Origin: Sulfuritalea sp. | Lineage (GTDB): Bacteria; Pseudomonadota; Gammaproteobacteria; Burkholderiales; Rhodocyclaceae | Direction of reading: 5' to 3' | Length of the DNA stretch: 42,815 nucleotides | Assembly: GCA_030651305.1 (NCBI GenBank) | Contig: JAUSCI010000069.1 | Location: forward strand, 1 to 42,815 | Part shown: one piece after another, positions 33,971 to 42,600 of the stretch | Position numbering within the stretch: the first letter of the stretch is position 1 | Layout of the letters: the number at the start of each line of letters is the position of its first letter | Notes under the pieces: generated by a model | What the model saw: the letters and a program-made list of their open reading frames with translations, nothing else | Databases searched by the model: none | Told to the model about the DNA's origin: nothing | Translations under genes and position numbers: made by a program

Positions 33971-34735
33971 TTGACCTTCGATCGCGAGCGATTGAAGAAG
34001 GAAATCCGGGTGACCTACGGACGGGTAGCCGAGCAACCGGATGGTGATTTTCATTTTCATCGCGGCCCGGCATACGCGTCGTCGGCACTCGGCTACGATC
34101 GTGCCGAACTGGACGAACTGCCCGGTTTCGTGACCGCGCCCTTTGCCGGAGTCGGAAATCCGCTGAAGGTGCGCAGCGTGCCGCGCCGCGCGACGGTGAT
34201 CGATCTGGGTTCCGGCGGCGGCATGGATTGTCTGCTGGCCGGGCGTCGGGTTGGGCCGGAAGGCAAGGTCATCGGCTTCGACATGACCGAGGCGATGCTG
34301 GGCAAGGCTCGCGAGGGTGCACAGGTCGCCGGAATGCGTCATGTACGTTTTGAGCAAGCGGATATTTCGCAATTGCCGATCGACGACGCATTGGTCGACG
34401 TCGCAATTTCAAACGGCGTAATCAATCTCAGCCCTGAAAAGCCGGCTGTCTTCGCCGAACTCCACCGCGTACTGCGCAAGGGCGGCTGGGTTCAGTTTGC
34501 CGACATCGTGATCGAATCCGAGCTGTCGGCGGCAGCGCTCAACGATGTCGAGCTCTGGGTCGGGTGAATCGCGGGTGCTCTGCAGTCTGCAGGCTATCTC
34601 GCGGCACTCGCCGAAGCAGGGTTTGAGCGCGCCGAAGTGGTCGAGTATTTTGATACCTTCGCCGGTACCAGTAAGGAAAACACCGCACGCAAGTATGGCG
34701 TGCGTGGCGCAAATTTCATCGCCTATAAAGTTTGA
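33971..34735 (+). CDS. ArsM/UbiE-like SAM-dependent methyltransferase, probable selenoprotein (in-frame TGA = Sec199)
   Basis: A 254-residue class I methyltransferase if the in-frame TGA at 34565-34567 is read through. Motif I is VIDLGSGGGMDC (75-87) and motif II is VIGFDMTEAMLGKAREGA. DALVDVAISNGVINLSPEK and FAELHRVLRKGGWVQFADIV follow. At residue 199 the frame reads ELWVG-TGA-IAGAL; related arsenite-type methyltransferases have Cys here (LWGECIAGAL type), and Cys87 matches a second conserved ArsM Cys. After TGA, 55 more codons stay open and end with FDTFAGTSKENTARKYGVRG and FIAYKV, which look like a normal family C-terminus. A hairpin fitting a bacterial SECIS follows the TGA. The start is uncertain: TTG at 33971 keeps the N-terminal helix, but TTG 33992 or GTG 34010 (AAGGA upstream) are alternatives. 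The substrate is unknown; arsenite is possible. Confidence 0.72.
34565..34600 (+). promoter_or_regulatory. Candidate bacterial SECIS element after the in-frame TGA
   Basis: Downstream of TGA (34565-34567) the RNA can form GC, bulged U, CUGC (34577-34583), loop AGUCU (34584-34588), GCAG then GC (34589-34594). Sixteen bases separate UGA and loop, a G is among the first two loop bases, and a U bulges from the 5' arm. The E. coli fdhF element, as I recall it, has UGCAGGUCUGCA at 17 bases; here UGCAGUCUGCA. Confidence 0.65.
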
Positions 34736-34756
34736 TTGCACACCGGGCGCGGGTTT

Positions 34757-34825
34757 GTTCCGGCAAAGCCGGGGGTTCGCTGCTCTTCCAGGTCGGCGAC
34801 ACCCGGGATAAGCCGGTGCCGGCTT
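34757..34825. other. Short hairpins between the convergent methyltransferase and kup genes
   Basis: CCGGC-AAA-GCCGG (34760-34772) and AAGCCGG-TG-CCGGCTT (34810-34825) lie in the gap between convergent genes. Neither has a T run, so they are weak candidates for terminators. Confidence 0.3.
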
Positions 34826-34840
34826 GTGCCTGGCATCGAG

Positions 34841-36721
34841 TTACAGCGTTACCCGCGTCCCCAGTTCCACCACCTGATTCGGCGGCAGTCCGAAGTAATC
34901 CGCCGCCGTGCCGGCATTGCGGCACAGCGTTGCGAACAGGGCCTCGCGCCAGTAGGGCATCGCGGCGCCGACGCGCGGTATCACCGTTTCGCGGCCGAGG
35001 AAATACGAAGTCGTCATCGGCTCCATGTCCAGCCCCTGCTCGGCACACCACTCCAGCGCCGCCGGCACGTCGGGCGTGTCCATGAAGCCGAAATGGATGC
35101 CGACGCGGTAGAAGCGATGGTTCAGGCGCTCGACCACCACCCGCTGCGCATCCGGCACACGGGGCTCGGAGCGCACCGTCACCGTCACCAGCGCCACTTG
35201 TTCGTGCAGCACCTTGTTGTGCTTCAGGTTGTGCAGCATGGCGTGGGGCACATGCTCCGGATAGGGCGTCAGAAACACCGCCGTGCCCGGCACGGTGGTC
35301 GTGTCCGGGGTCTCGATGCCGGTGATGAAGTCCTTGAGAAACAGCGCCTGGGTGTCGAGCCGCTCGTCGAGCAACTCGCGTCCGGCTTTCCATGTCGTCA
35401 GCAGCAGATAGACCACGCCGCCAAAGACCAGCGGGAACCACCCGCCATCGAAAATCTTGGTCGAGTTGGCGGCGAGGAAGGTCAGGTCGAGAGCCAGCAG
35501 CACGCCGAACACCGGCATCGCCAGCCGTTTCCGCCACCCCCACTGCCGGCGTGCGACGAGGTAGGCGAACAGCGTGGTGATGATCATGGTGCCGGTGACG
35601 GCGATGCCGTAGGCCGCCGCCAGGTTGGTGGATGACTTGAAGGCCAGCACCAGCGCGATCACGCCCAGCAGCATCAGCCAGTTCACGCCGGGCATGTAGA
35701 TCTGGCCCATCTGGCGGCCGGAGGTATGCAGCAGTTCCATGCGCGGCGCATAGCCGAGCTGGATCGCCTGCTGCGTGATCGAATAGACGCCGGTGATCAC
35801 CGCCTGCGAGGCGATCACCGTGGCCGCCGTGGCCAGGCCCACCAGCGGCAGCAGGAACCAGTCCGGCGCCATCAGGTAGAAGGGATTCCTGATCGTCGCC
35901 GGGTCTTCCAGCAGCAGGGCGCCCTGGCCGAAGTAGTTGAGCAGCAAGGCCGGCAGCACCAGGCCGAACCAGGCCAGGCGGATCGGCCGCCGACCGAAGT
36001 GGCCCATATCGGCATACAGCGCCTCGGCGCCGGTCACCACGAGGAAAACGCTGCCCATGGCGAGAAAGCCCAGGCGCGGATCGGCGCCAAGAAAAGCCAG
36101 TGCGTGCCCTGGCCAGAGCGCCGCCAGCACCGACGGATGACGCAGGATCTGCATCACGCCCAGAGCAGCCAGTGCGACGAACCAGACGCAGGTGACCGGC
36201 CCGAAGGCCACGCCCACCTTGGCTGTGCCTTGGCTCTGGATCCAGAACAGCGCGACGAGAATGCCCAGCGTGATCGGCACGATGTAGGGGGCGAACACGG
36301 GGGTGGCCACTTCCAGACCTTCCACCGCCGAGAGCACCGAAATCGCCGGCGTGATCAGGCCGTCACCATAGAACAGCGCGGCGCCGCACAGTCCGAGCAG
36401 GATCACCGCCTGCCGCGTGCGACCGGATATGCCCTCGTCGGCCAGCACCCGCGCCATCAGGGCCATGATGCCGCCCTCACCCTTGTTGTCGGCACGCAGG
36501 ATCAGCATCACGTATTTGAACGAAACGACGATTACCAGTGACCAGAACACCAGCGAGAGGATGCCCAGCACATTCTCCGGGGTGATCGGCACCGGATGGT
36601 GGGCGTTACCGAAGACTTCCTTGATGGCGTAGAGCGGGCTGGTGCCGATGTCGCCATAGACCACGCCGAGGGCGGCCAGGGCGAGGATCGCGGTGCTGTC
36701 GGAGCTTGACTCGTGGCTCAT
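34841..36721 (-). CDS. kup: Kup-type potassium uptake transporter
   Basis: A 626-residue KUP/HAK/KT family proton-coupled potassium importer with 12 predicted membrane helices and a hydrophilic C-terminal domain. The first helix carries LALAALGVVYGDIGTSPLYA, the family signature; GDGLITPAISVLSAVEGLEV and FNPFYLMAPDW-type segments follow (RNPFYLMAPDWFLLPLVGL), and the C-terminus ends with NQVVELGTRVTL. The ATG at 36721 overlaps the kdpE-like stop by ATGA, so the transporter is translated from the same mRNA as the KdpD/KdpE-like pair. This implies that the pair controls Kup rather than a KdpFABC pump, which is absent. Confidence 0.94.
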   Translation of the reverse strand: MSHESSSDSTAILALAALGVVYGDIGTSPLYAIKEVFGNAHHPVPITPENVLGILSLVFWSLVIVVSFKYVMLILRADNKGEGGIMALMARVLADEGISGRTRQAVILLGLCGAALFYGDGLITPAISVLSAVEGLEVATPVFAPYIVPITLGILVALFWIQSQGTAKVGVAFGPVTCVWFVALAALGVMQILRHPSVLAALWPGHALAFLGADPRLGFLAMGSVFLVVTGAEALYADMGHFGRRPIRLAWFGLVLPALLLNYFGQGALLLEDPATIRNPFYLMAPDWFLLPLVGLATAATVIASQAVITGVYSITQQAIQLGYAPRMELLHTSGRQMGQIYMPGVNWLMLLGVIALVLAFKSSTNLAAAYGIAVTGTMIITTLFAYLVARRQWGWRKRLAMPVFGVLLALDLTFLAANSTKIFDGGWFPLVFGGVVYLLLTTWKAGRELLDERLDTQALFLKDFITGIETPDTTTVPGTAVFLTPYPEHVPHAMLHNLKHNKVLHEQVALVTVTVRSEPRVPDAQRVVVERLNHRFYRVGIHFGFMDTPDVPAALEWCAEQGLDMEPMTTSYFLGRETVIPRVGAAMPYWREALFATLCRNAGTAADYFGLPPNQVVELGTRVTL

Positions 36722-37416
36722 GTCGCGTAGTCCTGAATCTGGAAACGATAACCGATCCCGGTTTCGGTGAGCAGATACCGGGGCCGCGCCGGGTCGGCTT
36801 CGAGCTTCTGCCGCAGATGGCCGATATAAATGCGCAGATAGTGGCCGCGTTCGGCGTAGCCCGGCCCCCATACGTCCTTCAGCAACTGGCGATGCGTCAG
36901 GACGCGGCCCGCTTTCGTCAGCAGCACGCCGAGCAGGCGGTATTCAATCGGCGTCAGGTGAATGGCGGCGCCATCGCGGGTGACCGTGCGATGAGCGCGG
37001 TCGACGCGGATGTTGCCGAATTCGATCACCGTCCCGCCAGCGCCGACTTTCTGCCGCCGCAGCAGGGCGCGCACCCGCGCCCGCATTTCCTGAACACCGA
37101 AGGGCTTGGTCAGGTAATCGTCGGCACCGGCGTCCAGCGCCGCCACCTTCTCCGCCTCCGCCGAGCGGGCGGATAACACCAGCAGCGGCAGCATGGTCCA
37201 GGTGCGCAGTTCGCGGATCAATTCGACGCCATCGCGGTCCGGCAGACCGAGGTCGATGATCGCCAGCGCCGGCCCCGGCCCGGTAAAAGCCTCCAGCGCC
37301 CCGGCCGCCGAACTGGCTTCGACCACGCGGCCTTCGTCCTCCAGCGCGGCGCGGACGAAACGCCGAATCTGCGGCTCGTCCTCGACCACCAGGATCAGCG
37401 GGCGATCATCATTCAC
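36718..37416 (-). CDS. kdpE: KdpE-like response regulator
   Basis: A 232-residue OmpR-class regulator; the GTG at 37416 is chosen because GGAGGAGG precedes it. The receiver has VVEDEPQIRRFVRAAL, the phospho-acceptor Asp in AIIDLGLPDRDG and Lys in DYLTKPFGVQEMRARVRAL. The C-terminal winged helix contains HLTPIEYRLLGVLLTKAGRV, HRQLLKDVWGPGY and YLRIYIGHLRQKLE, the KdpE pattern. A dispersed-repeat copy (antisense) encodes KVGAGGTVI in the linker between the two domains. It overlaps kdpD (8 bases) upstream and kup (4 bases) downstream. Confidence 0.9.
   Translation of the reverse strand: MNDDRPLILVVEDEPQIRRFVRAALEDEGRVVEASSAAGALEAFTGPGPALAIIDLGLPDRDGVELIRELRTWTMLPLLVLSARSAEAEKVAALDAGADDYLTKPFGVQEMRARVRALLRRQKVGAGGTVIEFGNIRVDRAHRTVTRDGAAIHLTPIEYRLLGVLLTKAGRVLTHRQLLKDVWGPGYAERGHYLRIYIGHLRQKLEADPARPRYLLTETGIGYRFQIQDYAT
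37024..37048 (+). repeat. Dispersed 25-bp repeat, copy 6 (antisense inside kdpE)
   Basis: GATCACCGTCCCGCCAG then CGCCGACT on the plus strand, exact 13-base core. In the minus-strand gene it encodes KVGAGGTVI in the interdomain linker. Confidence 0.8.
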
Positions 37417-38914
37417 CGGCTTCCTCCTCCAGCACCGGCGGCGTACCGAGCGGCAGCGTGAAAACAATCCGGGTTCCGCCTTCCGCACGCCGCTCCGCCC
37501 GGATGCGCCCGCCATGCGCCTCGACAATGGCGCGGCAAATCGCCAGGCCAAGGCCGCCGCCGGCGCCCGAGTGCCGTCCGCGCTCAAACAGGTCGAACAC
37601 GCTTTCCTCACCGTCCGGCGGCAAGCCCGGTCCGGCATCGACAACGGCCACTTCCGCGACGTCGCCTGCCACCTGCGCGGTGATGAGGATCTCCCCCTTG
37701 GGCGCGTATTTGGCAGCATTCTCCAGCAGGTTGCAGAACACCCGCTCCAGCAGCACGGCGTCGAACTCCAGCGGCGGCAGGTCCGGCGCCAGTTCTACGT
37801 GCACCTCACGCCCCACCAGCACTCCCGCCATCGCCTTGAGGCTGCTGCCGACGACTTCCTCCAGCGGCTGCCATTCCCGGTTCAGCACGATCTTGCCGGT
37901 ATGCAGACGGGCCATGTCCAGCAGGTTATGGACCAGGCCGGACAGACACAGCGCCTGGTCGCGGATCGCCACTGCCGACTCGAACGCCGATGGCGGCAGG
38001 GAGGGGCGGGCTAGCGTCAAGGCGTCGGCCAAACCCACCAGTACCGTCAGCGGCGTGCGCAGGTCATGCGACACGGCGGAAAGCAGCGCAGTGCGCAGTC
38101 GTTCCGATTCCATGCCCAGCGTCACCTCCTGAACCACTTCGCCGTAGTGCAGGCGTTCGACGGCGATCGCCGTCAGCGATGCCACCGCATCGAGCAGCGG
38201 ACGTTTCTCTGCGGCGCAGAACCGCTCGGCATGTTCGGAGAAAACCAGAAGCACCCCGCGCGTCCGCACCGACGAGACCAGCGGCAGCGCCAGTGCCGGA
38301 GCGAAGCCGCTCTCCTCTGCCGCCAGGGGCATCGGCTGTCCTTGCTCATAGACCGCACGCACATGAGCCTGCTGCTGGTCCCCACCCTGTCGCGCCGGTA
38401 TTGCCGTCAGGGCATCGTCACCGCGCGGCAGATAGAGAACCGCGTCGATCTCCATTCGCGAGCCGAGAAAATCGCGCACGATATCTGCCACTTGTTCCGC
38501 TGCCACTGCACCGGACAGCAATTTCGCCATGTCGTAGAGCGCCCGCATCTCATCCTCGCGCCGGGTCGCCAGCAATGCCTTCTCGCGCAGACGGGCCGCA
38601 AGCTGGCCGATCACCAGGGCCACCACCAGCATCACGGCGAAGGTAATCAGATATTGGGCGTCGGCCACCGCCATGGAAAATCTCGGCTCGACGAAAAAGA
38701 AGTCGAACAAAGCCACGCCGCCGAAGGCCGCCAGGATCGCCGGACCGCTGCCAAGCCATACCGCCACCAGCGCCACGACCAGAAGAAAGATCATGACAAT
38801 GTTGGCGGCATCGACCACGCCATGCAGCGGCAAGGTCAGCAGGGTCGTCGCCACGCAGGCCAGCGCAGCCCGGAAATAATCGCCCATGCCGCGCGATGGT
38901 TTCGGTTCGCTCAT
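37409..38914 (-). CDS. kdpD: KdpD-like sensor kinase lacking the N-terminal KdpD/Usp domains
   Basis: A 501-residue kinase, far shorter than full KdpD (about 900). It begins directly with the four-helix DUF4118 membrane module (about 12-105: ALACVATTLLTLPLHGVVDA, FLLVVALVAVWLGSGPAILA, ALFDFFFVEPRFSM, YLITFAVMLVVALVIGQLAA). A GAF domain follows (about 125-255), then the His box AVSHDLRTPLTVLVGLADAL and an ATPase domain with NLLENAAKYAPKG, VDAGPGLPP and GGGLGLAI. The cytoplasmic N-terminal KdpD and Usp domains, which in E. coli bind c-di-AMP or ATP, are absent. With kdpE and kup in one overlapping operon, it is likely a potassium or ionic-strength sensor for Kup. Confidence 0.88.
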   Translation of the reverse strand: MSEPKPSRGMGDYFRAALACVATTLLTLPLHGVVDAANIVMIFLLVVALVAVWLGSGPAILAAFGGVALFDFFFVEPRFSMAVADAQYLITFAVMLVVALVIGQLAARLREKALLATRREDEMRALYDMAKLLSGAVAAEQVADIVRDFLGSRMEIDAVLYLPRGDDALTAIPARQGGDQQQAHVRAVYEQGQPMPLAAEESGFAPALALPLVSSVRTRGVLLVFSEHAERFCAAEKRPLLDAVASLTAIAVERLHYGEVVQEVTLGMESERLRTALLSAVSHDLRTPLTVLVGLADALTLARPSLPPSAFESAVAIRDQALCLSGLVHNLLDMARLHTGKIVLNREWQPLEEVVGSSLKAMAGVLVGREVHVELAPDLPPLEFDAVLLERVFCNLLENAAKYAPKGEILITAQVAGDVAEVAVVDAGPGLPPDGEESVFDLFERGRHSGAGGGLGLAICRAIVEAHGGRIRAERRAEGGTRIVFTLPLGTPPVLEEEAGE

Positions 38915-38989
38915 GAATTCATGCTACCCGCCGAGTTGTAAAAAGGGGGTAAAAATCGACCCTCGCACGGTTTGAGCGCACCCCCCGCG

Positions 38990-39030
38990 TCAGGACCCTT
39001 GGCAACGCAGCGGATTCCGAGGGGTCCTGA
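38990..39030. promoter_or_regulatory. Inverted repeat between divergent kdpD and the small membrane gene
   Basis: TCAGGACCC (38990-38998) is the exact complement of GGGTCCTGA (39022-39030), extendable to 11 pairs with one G-T; the loop is 23 bases. It lies in the 152-base divergent gap and may be an operator for the kdpDE-kup genes. Confidence 0.4.
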
Positions 39031-39066
39031 TGTGGGCTCATGGCCAGAGGCTGTTACGATAAGCGA

Positions 39067-39369
39067 ATGATAAGCACTCGAACTGAACCCGGCCTGCTGG
39101 CCAAGCTCTTCGCTCTGATTGCCGGAGTGGTCGTGCTCGTGCTCGGGTTCATGTTCTCCCTGATACTGCTGACCGTCGTCGTGGTTCTCGGCCTTGGCGC
39201 ATTGGGCTACTTCTGGTGGAAAACCCGTGCACTGCGCAAAGCCATGCGGGAGAACCCGAAAGGTGGGCGGGATACGGGCGGGCAGGTAATCGATGGCGAG
39301 GCCACCGTCGTGACGGAGTACCGTGTGACCGAACGGATTGTCCTGCCGCACGAACCGCCGGAGAAATGA
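39067..39369 (+). CDS. Small membrane protein of unknown function (100 aa)
   Basis: One hydrophobic block (about 11-45: LFALIAGVVVLVLGFMFSLI, LLTVVVVLGLGALGYFWW) probably forms two closely spaced membrane helices, followed by a basic KTRALRKAMREN stretch and a soluble beta-like tail (VIDGEATVVTEYRVTERIVL). Short proteins of this shape are common in betaproteobacteria and have no known function. The start at 39067 is preferred over an ATG nine codons earlier, though neither has a strong ribosome-binding site. It diverges from kdpD. Confidence 0.65.
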   Translation: MISTRTEPGLLAKLFALIAGVVVLVLGFMFSLILLTVVVVLGLGALGYFWWKTRALRKAMRENPKGGRDTGGQVIDGEATVVTEYRVTERIVLPHEPPEK

Positions 39370-39439
39370 CCCGAATCCAGCGTACCCAAAGGCAGAGCGG
39401 AATCCGCAAGCTGGCAGGTCAGGGAACAAGGTGTGCATT

Positions 39440-39485
39440 GCATGCAGTGGCCGAGCCAAAGTCGGCGCTGGCTCACTCTGCATGC
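39440..39485. repeat. Hairpin carrying dispersed-repeat core, copy 7
   Basis: GCATGCAG (39440-39447) pairs with CTGCATGC (39478-39485), and inside this GAGCCA (39453-39458) pairs with TGGCTC (39469-39474). The loop and inner arm hold the core AGTCGGCGCTGGC (39460-39472), reverse of GCCAGCGCCGACT. The outer half of the 25-bp repeat is missing here. It lies in the 265-base gap between the membrane protein and mfd. Confidence 0.6.
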
Positions 39486-39601
39486 CTGGCCTCTGTATGA
39501 CGGGATTCCCCTTCGGGGCCGTCAATTCCGCTTTGCGGGCAGGCAACGCCGCTGCGTATCCCACCGGGGGATACCGTCTGCCTTCCGTTGGGTAGCAGAC
39601 A

Positions 39602-39607
39602 TATAAT
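39602..39607 (+). promoter_or_regulatory. Candidate -10 box of the mfd promoter
   Basis: A perfect TATAAT 28 bases before the mfd ATG. No convincing -35 box lies at 17 bases (TGCCTT). The resulting leader would be about 20 bases. Confidence 0.4.
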
Positions 39608-39634
39608 TCGCGGCTAATCGGCAACCCGCATTCC

Positions 39635-42600
39635 ATGAAGTCCCTGCTGTCCCTTCCCGAACTGCCCAAACCCGGCCTACGCCTCGATCTGCCGCCTCTC
39701 GCTGCTTCCGCCGACGCGCTGGCGCTGGCGCAGCTCGCCCGACCCGGCCGGCTGCTGGCGGTGGTGAGCGCCAGTCCGCTCGAAGCCCAGCGCCTCGCCG
39801 AGGAAATCGCCTGGTTCGCGCCGGATCTGCGCGTGCATCTGTTGCCGGACTGGGAAACCCTGCCCTACGACAACTTCTCGCCGCACCAGGACCTGATCTC
39901 GGAGCGACTGGCAACGCTCTATGCGGTCTCGCGCAATGAGTGCGAGGTACTGATCGCGGCGGCCTCGACCGCGATCACGCGCCTCGCGCCGACCGCCTTT
40001 CTCGCCGGCCATACCTTCTTCATGAAAAAGGGCGAGCGACTGAACCTCGACAAGCTCCGTACCCAGCTCACGATCGCCGGCTACCAGCATGTGACCCAGG
40101 TCGTCGCCGCCGGCGAATACAGCGTGCGCGGCGGCCTCATCGATCTGTTCCCGATGGGCACCGCCCTGCCCTACCGCATCGAACTGTTCGACGATGAAGT
40201 GGAGACCATCCGCAGCTTCGATGTCGATAGCCAGCGCAGCCTGTATCCGGTGCCGGAGATCCGGCTGCTGCCGGCGCGCGAGTTCCCGGCCGGGGACGCC
40301 GGACGCACCACCTTCCGCCAGCGCTTCCGCGAAGCTTTCGAGGGCGATGCCTCGCGCATCAGCCTCTACAAGGATGTCTCGAACGGCATACTCCCGGCCG
40401 GTATCGAGTACTACCTGCCACTGTTTTTTGAAACCACGGCGACCTTGTTCGACTACCTGCCGCAGGACGCAATCCTGCTGCTGCATGGCGATGTCGCCGG
40501 CGCGATCGCCGAGTTCTGGACCGACACGAGAGGTCGCTACAAGATGCTCGGCGGTGACCGCTCGCGCCCGGTGCTGTCGCCGACGGAACTGTTCCTGCGC
40601 GACGAGGAATTCTTTGTCGCCGCCAAAGCTCTACCGCAGTTGATTGCAAAAGTCGGCGGTGGTGACACGGCGACTTTGCCTGCGCTGGGCGTCGACCGTC
40701 GTGCCGACGATCCGTTGGTTGCGCTGCGGGGCTTTCTGGCCAGCCATGCCGGCCGCGTACTGCTACTGACCGAATCACCGGGACGCCGGCAGACCCTCAA
40801 CGACTATCTCGTCGAATACAAGCTCTCGCCTGCCCAGTGCGAGAATTTCGCCACGTTTCTCGACAGCGACGAAGCCTTCATGCTCGGCGTCGGCCCGCTC
40901 TCCGGCGGCTTTCTGCTCGACGGCTTTGCGATCGTCACCGAGAACGAGTTGTACGCCGCCACGGCACGTCCGCGCGGACGCCGCTCCGATGCCCGCCGCG
41001 CCAACCTCGAAGGCTGGCTGCGCGACCTGTCGGAGCTGAAGGTGGGCGACCCGGTGGTGCATGAAAGCCACGGCATCGGCCGCTACCTGGGCCTGCTGCA
41101 CATGGATTTTGGCGAGGGCGATACCGAGTTCCTCCATCTGGAATATGCCGACGGCGCCAAGCTCTACGTGCCCGTCGCGCAACTGCAGGTGATCTCGCGC
41201 TACAGCGGCGCCGATCCCGAATCGATCCAGTTGCACACGCTCGGCTCGGGCCAGTGGGAAAAGGCCAAGAGGAAAGCCGCGGAACAGGTGCACGACACCG
41301 CCGCCGAACTGCTGCACCTCTACGCCCAGCGCGCCCTGCGCGAAGGCCACAAGTTCGTTTTCAAGCAGCACGACCTGGAAGCTTTTGCCGACGGCTTCGG
41401 CTTCGAGGAAACGCCCGACCAGCAGACCGCCATCAACGCCGTGATCGAGGACATGAAATCCGGCAAGCCGATGGACCGGCTGGTCTGCGGCGACGTCGGC
41501 TTCGGCAAGACCGAGGTCGCGATGCGCGCCGCCTTCGTCGCCGTGGCCGACGGCAAGCAGGTCGCCATCCTGTGCCCGACGACCTTGCTGGCGGAGCAGC
41601 ACTACCAGAACTTTGCCGACCGCTTTGCCAGTTGGCCGATCAAGGTGGCCGAAATCTCGCGCTTCAAGTCGGCCAGGGAACAGGACGAAGCCGTCGAACT
41701 GCTGGCCCAGGGCAAGATCGACATCCTGATCGGCACCCATCGTCTGCTGCAGAAGGACGTCAAGTTCGAGCGCCTCGGCCTCATCATCATCGACGAGGAG
41801 CACCGCTTCGGCGTGCGCCAGAAGGAGGCGCTGAAGGCGCTGCGGGCACAGGTCGATGTGCTGACCCTGACGGCGACGCCGATCCCGCGCACGCTGGGGC
41901 TGTCGCTCGAAGGCCTGCGCGATTTTTCGGTAATCGCGACGCCGCCGCAGAAGCGCCTGGCGATCAAGACCTTCGTCACCCGCTGGTCCAACGGCCAGGT
42001 GCGCGAAGCCTGCCTGCGCGAGTTCAAGCGCGGCGGCCAGGTCTATTTTCTGCACAACGAAGTCGACACCATCGAGAACATGAAGGAGCGGCTGCAAACC
42101 CTGCTGCCCGAGGCGCGCATGGTAATCGGCCACGGCCAGTTGCCGGAGCGCGAGCTGGAGCGCGTGATGCGCGAATTCACCCAGCAGAAGCACAACCTGC
42201 TGCTGTGCTCGACCATCATCGAAACCGGCATCGACAACCCGCACGCCAACACCATCGTCATCAACCGCGCCGACAAGTTCGGCCTGGCGCAGCTGCACCA
42301 GTTGCGCGGCCGCGTCGGCCGTTCGCACCACCAGGCCTACGCCTACCTGCTGACCCACGAGGACGCCAAGCCGACGGCGCAGGCGAAGCGCCGCCTCGAA
42401 GCGATCCAGGCCATGGAGGAACTCGGCTCGGGCTTCTTCCTTGCGATGCACGATCTCGAAATCCGCGGCGCCGGCGAGGTGCTCGGCGAATCGCAAAGCG
42501 GCGAGATCCACGAAATCGGCTTTGCGATGTACACCAACATGCTCAACGCCGCGGTGCGCGCGCTGAAGGCCGGCGAGAAAGTGCCCGACCTGACCCAGCC

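Noticed and set aside
34565-34567. Simple nonsense mutation giving a methyltransferase pseudogene
   Set aside because: Not fully excluded, but the TGA falls exactly on a Cys position, the frame beyond is intact and a SECIS-like hairpin follows, so Sec is preferred.
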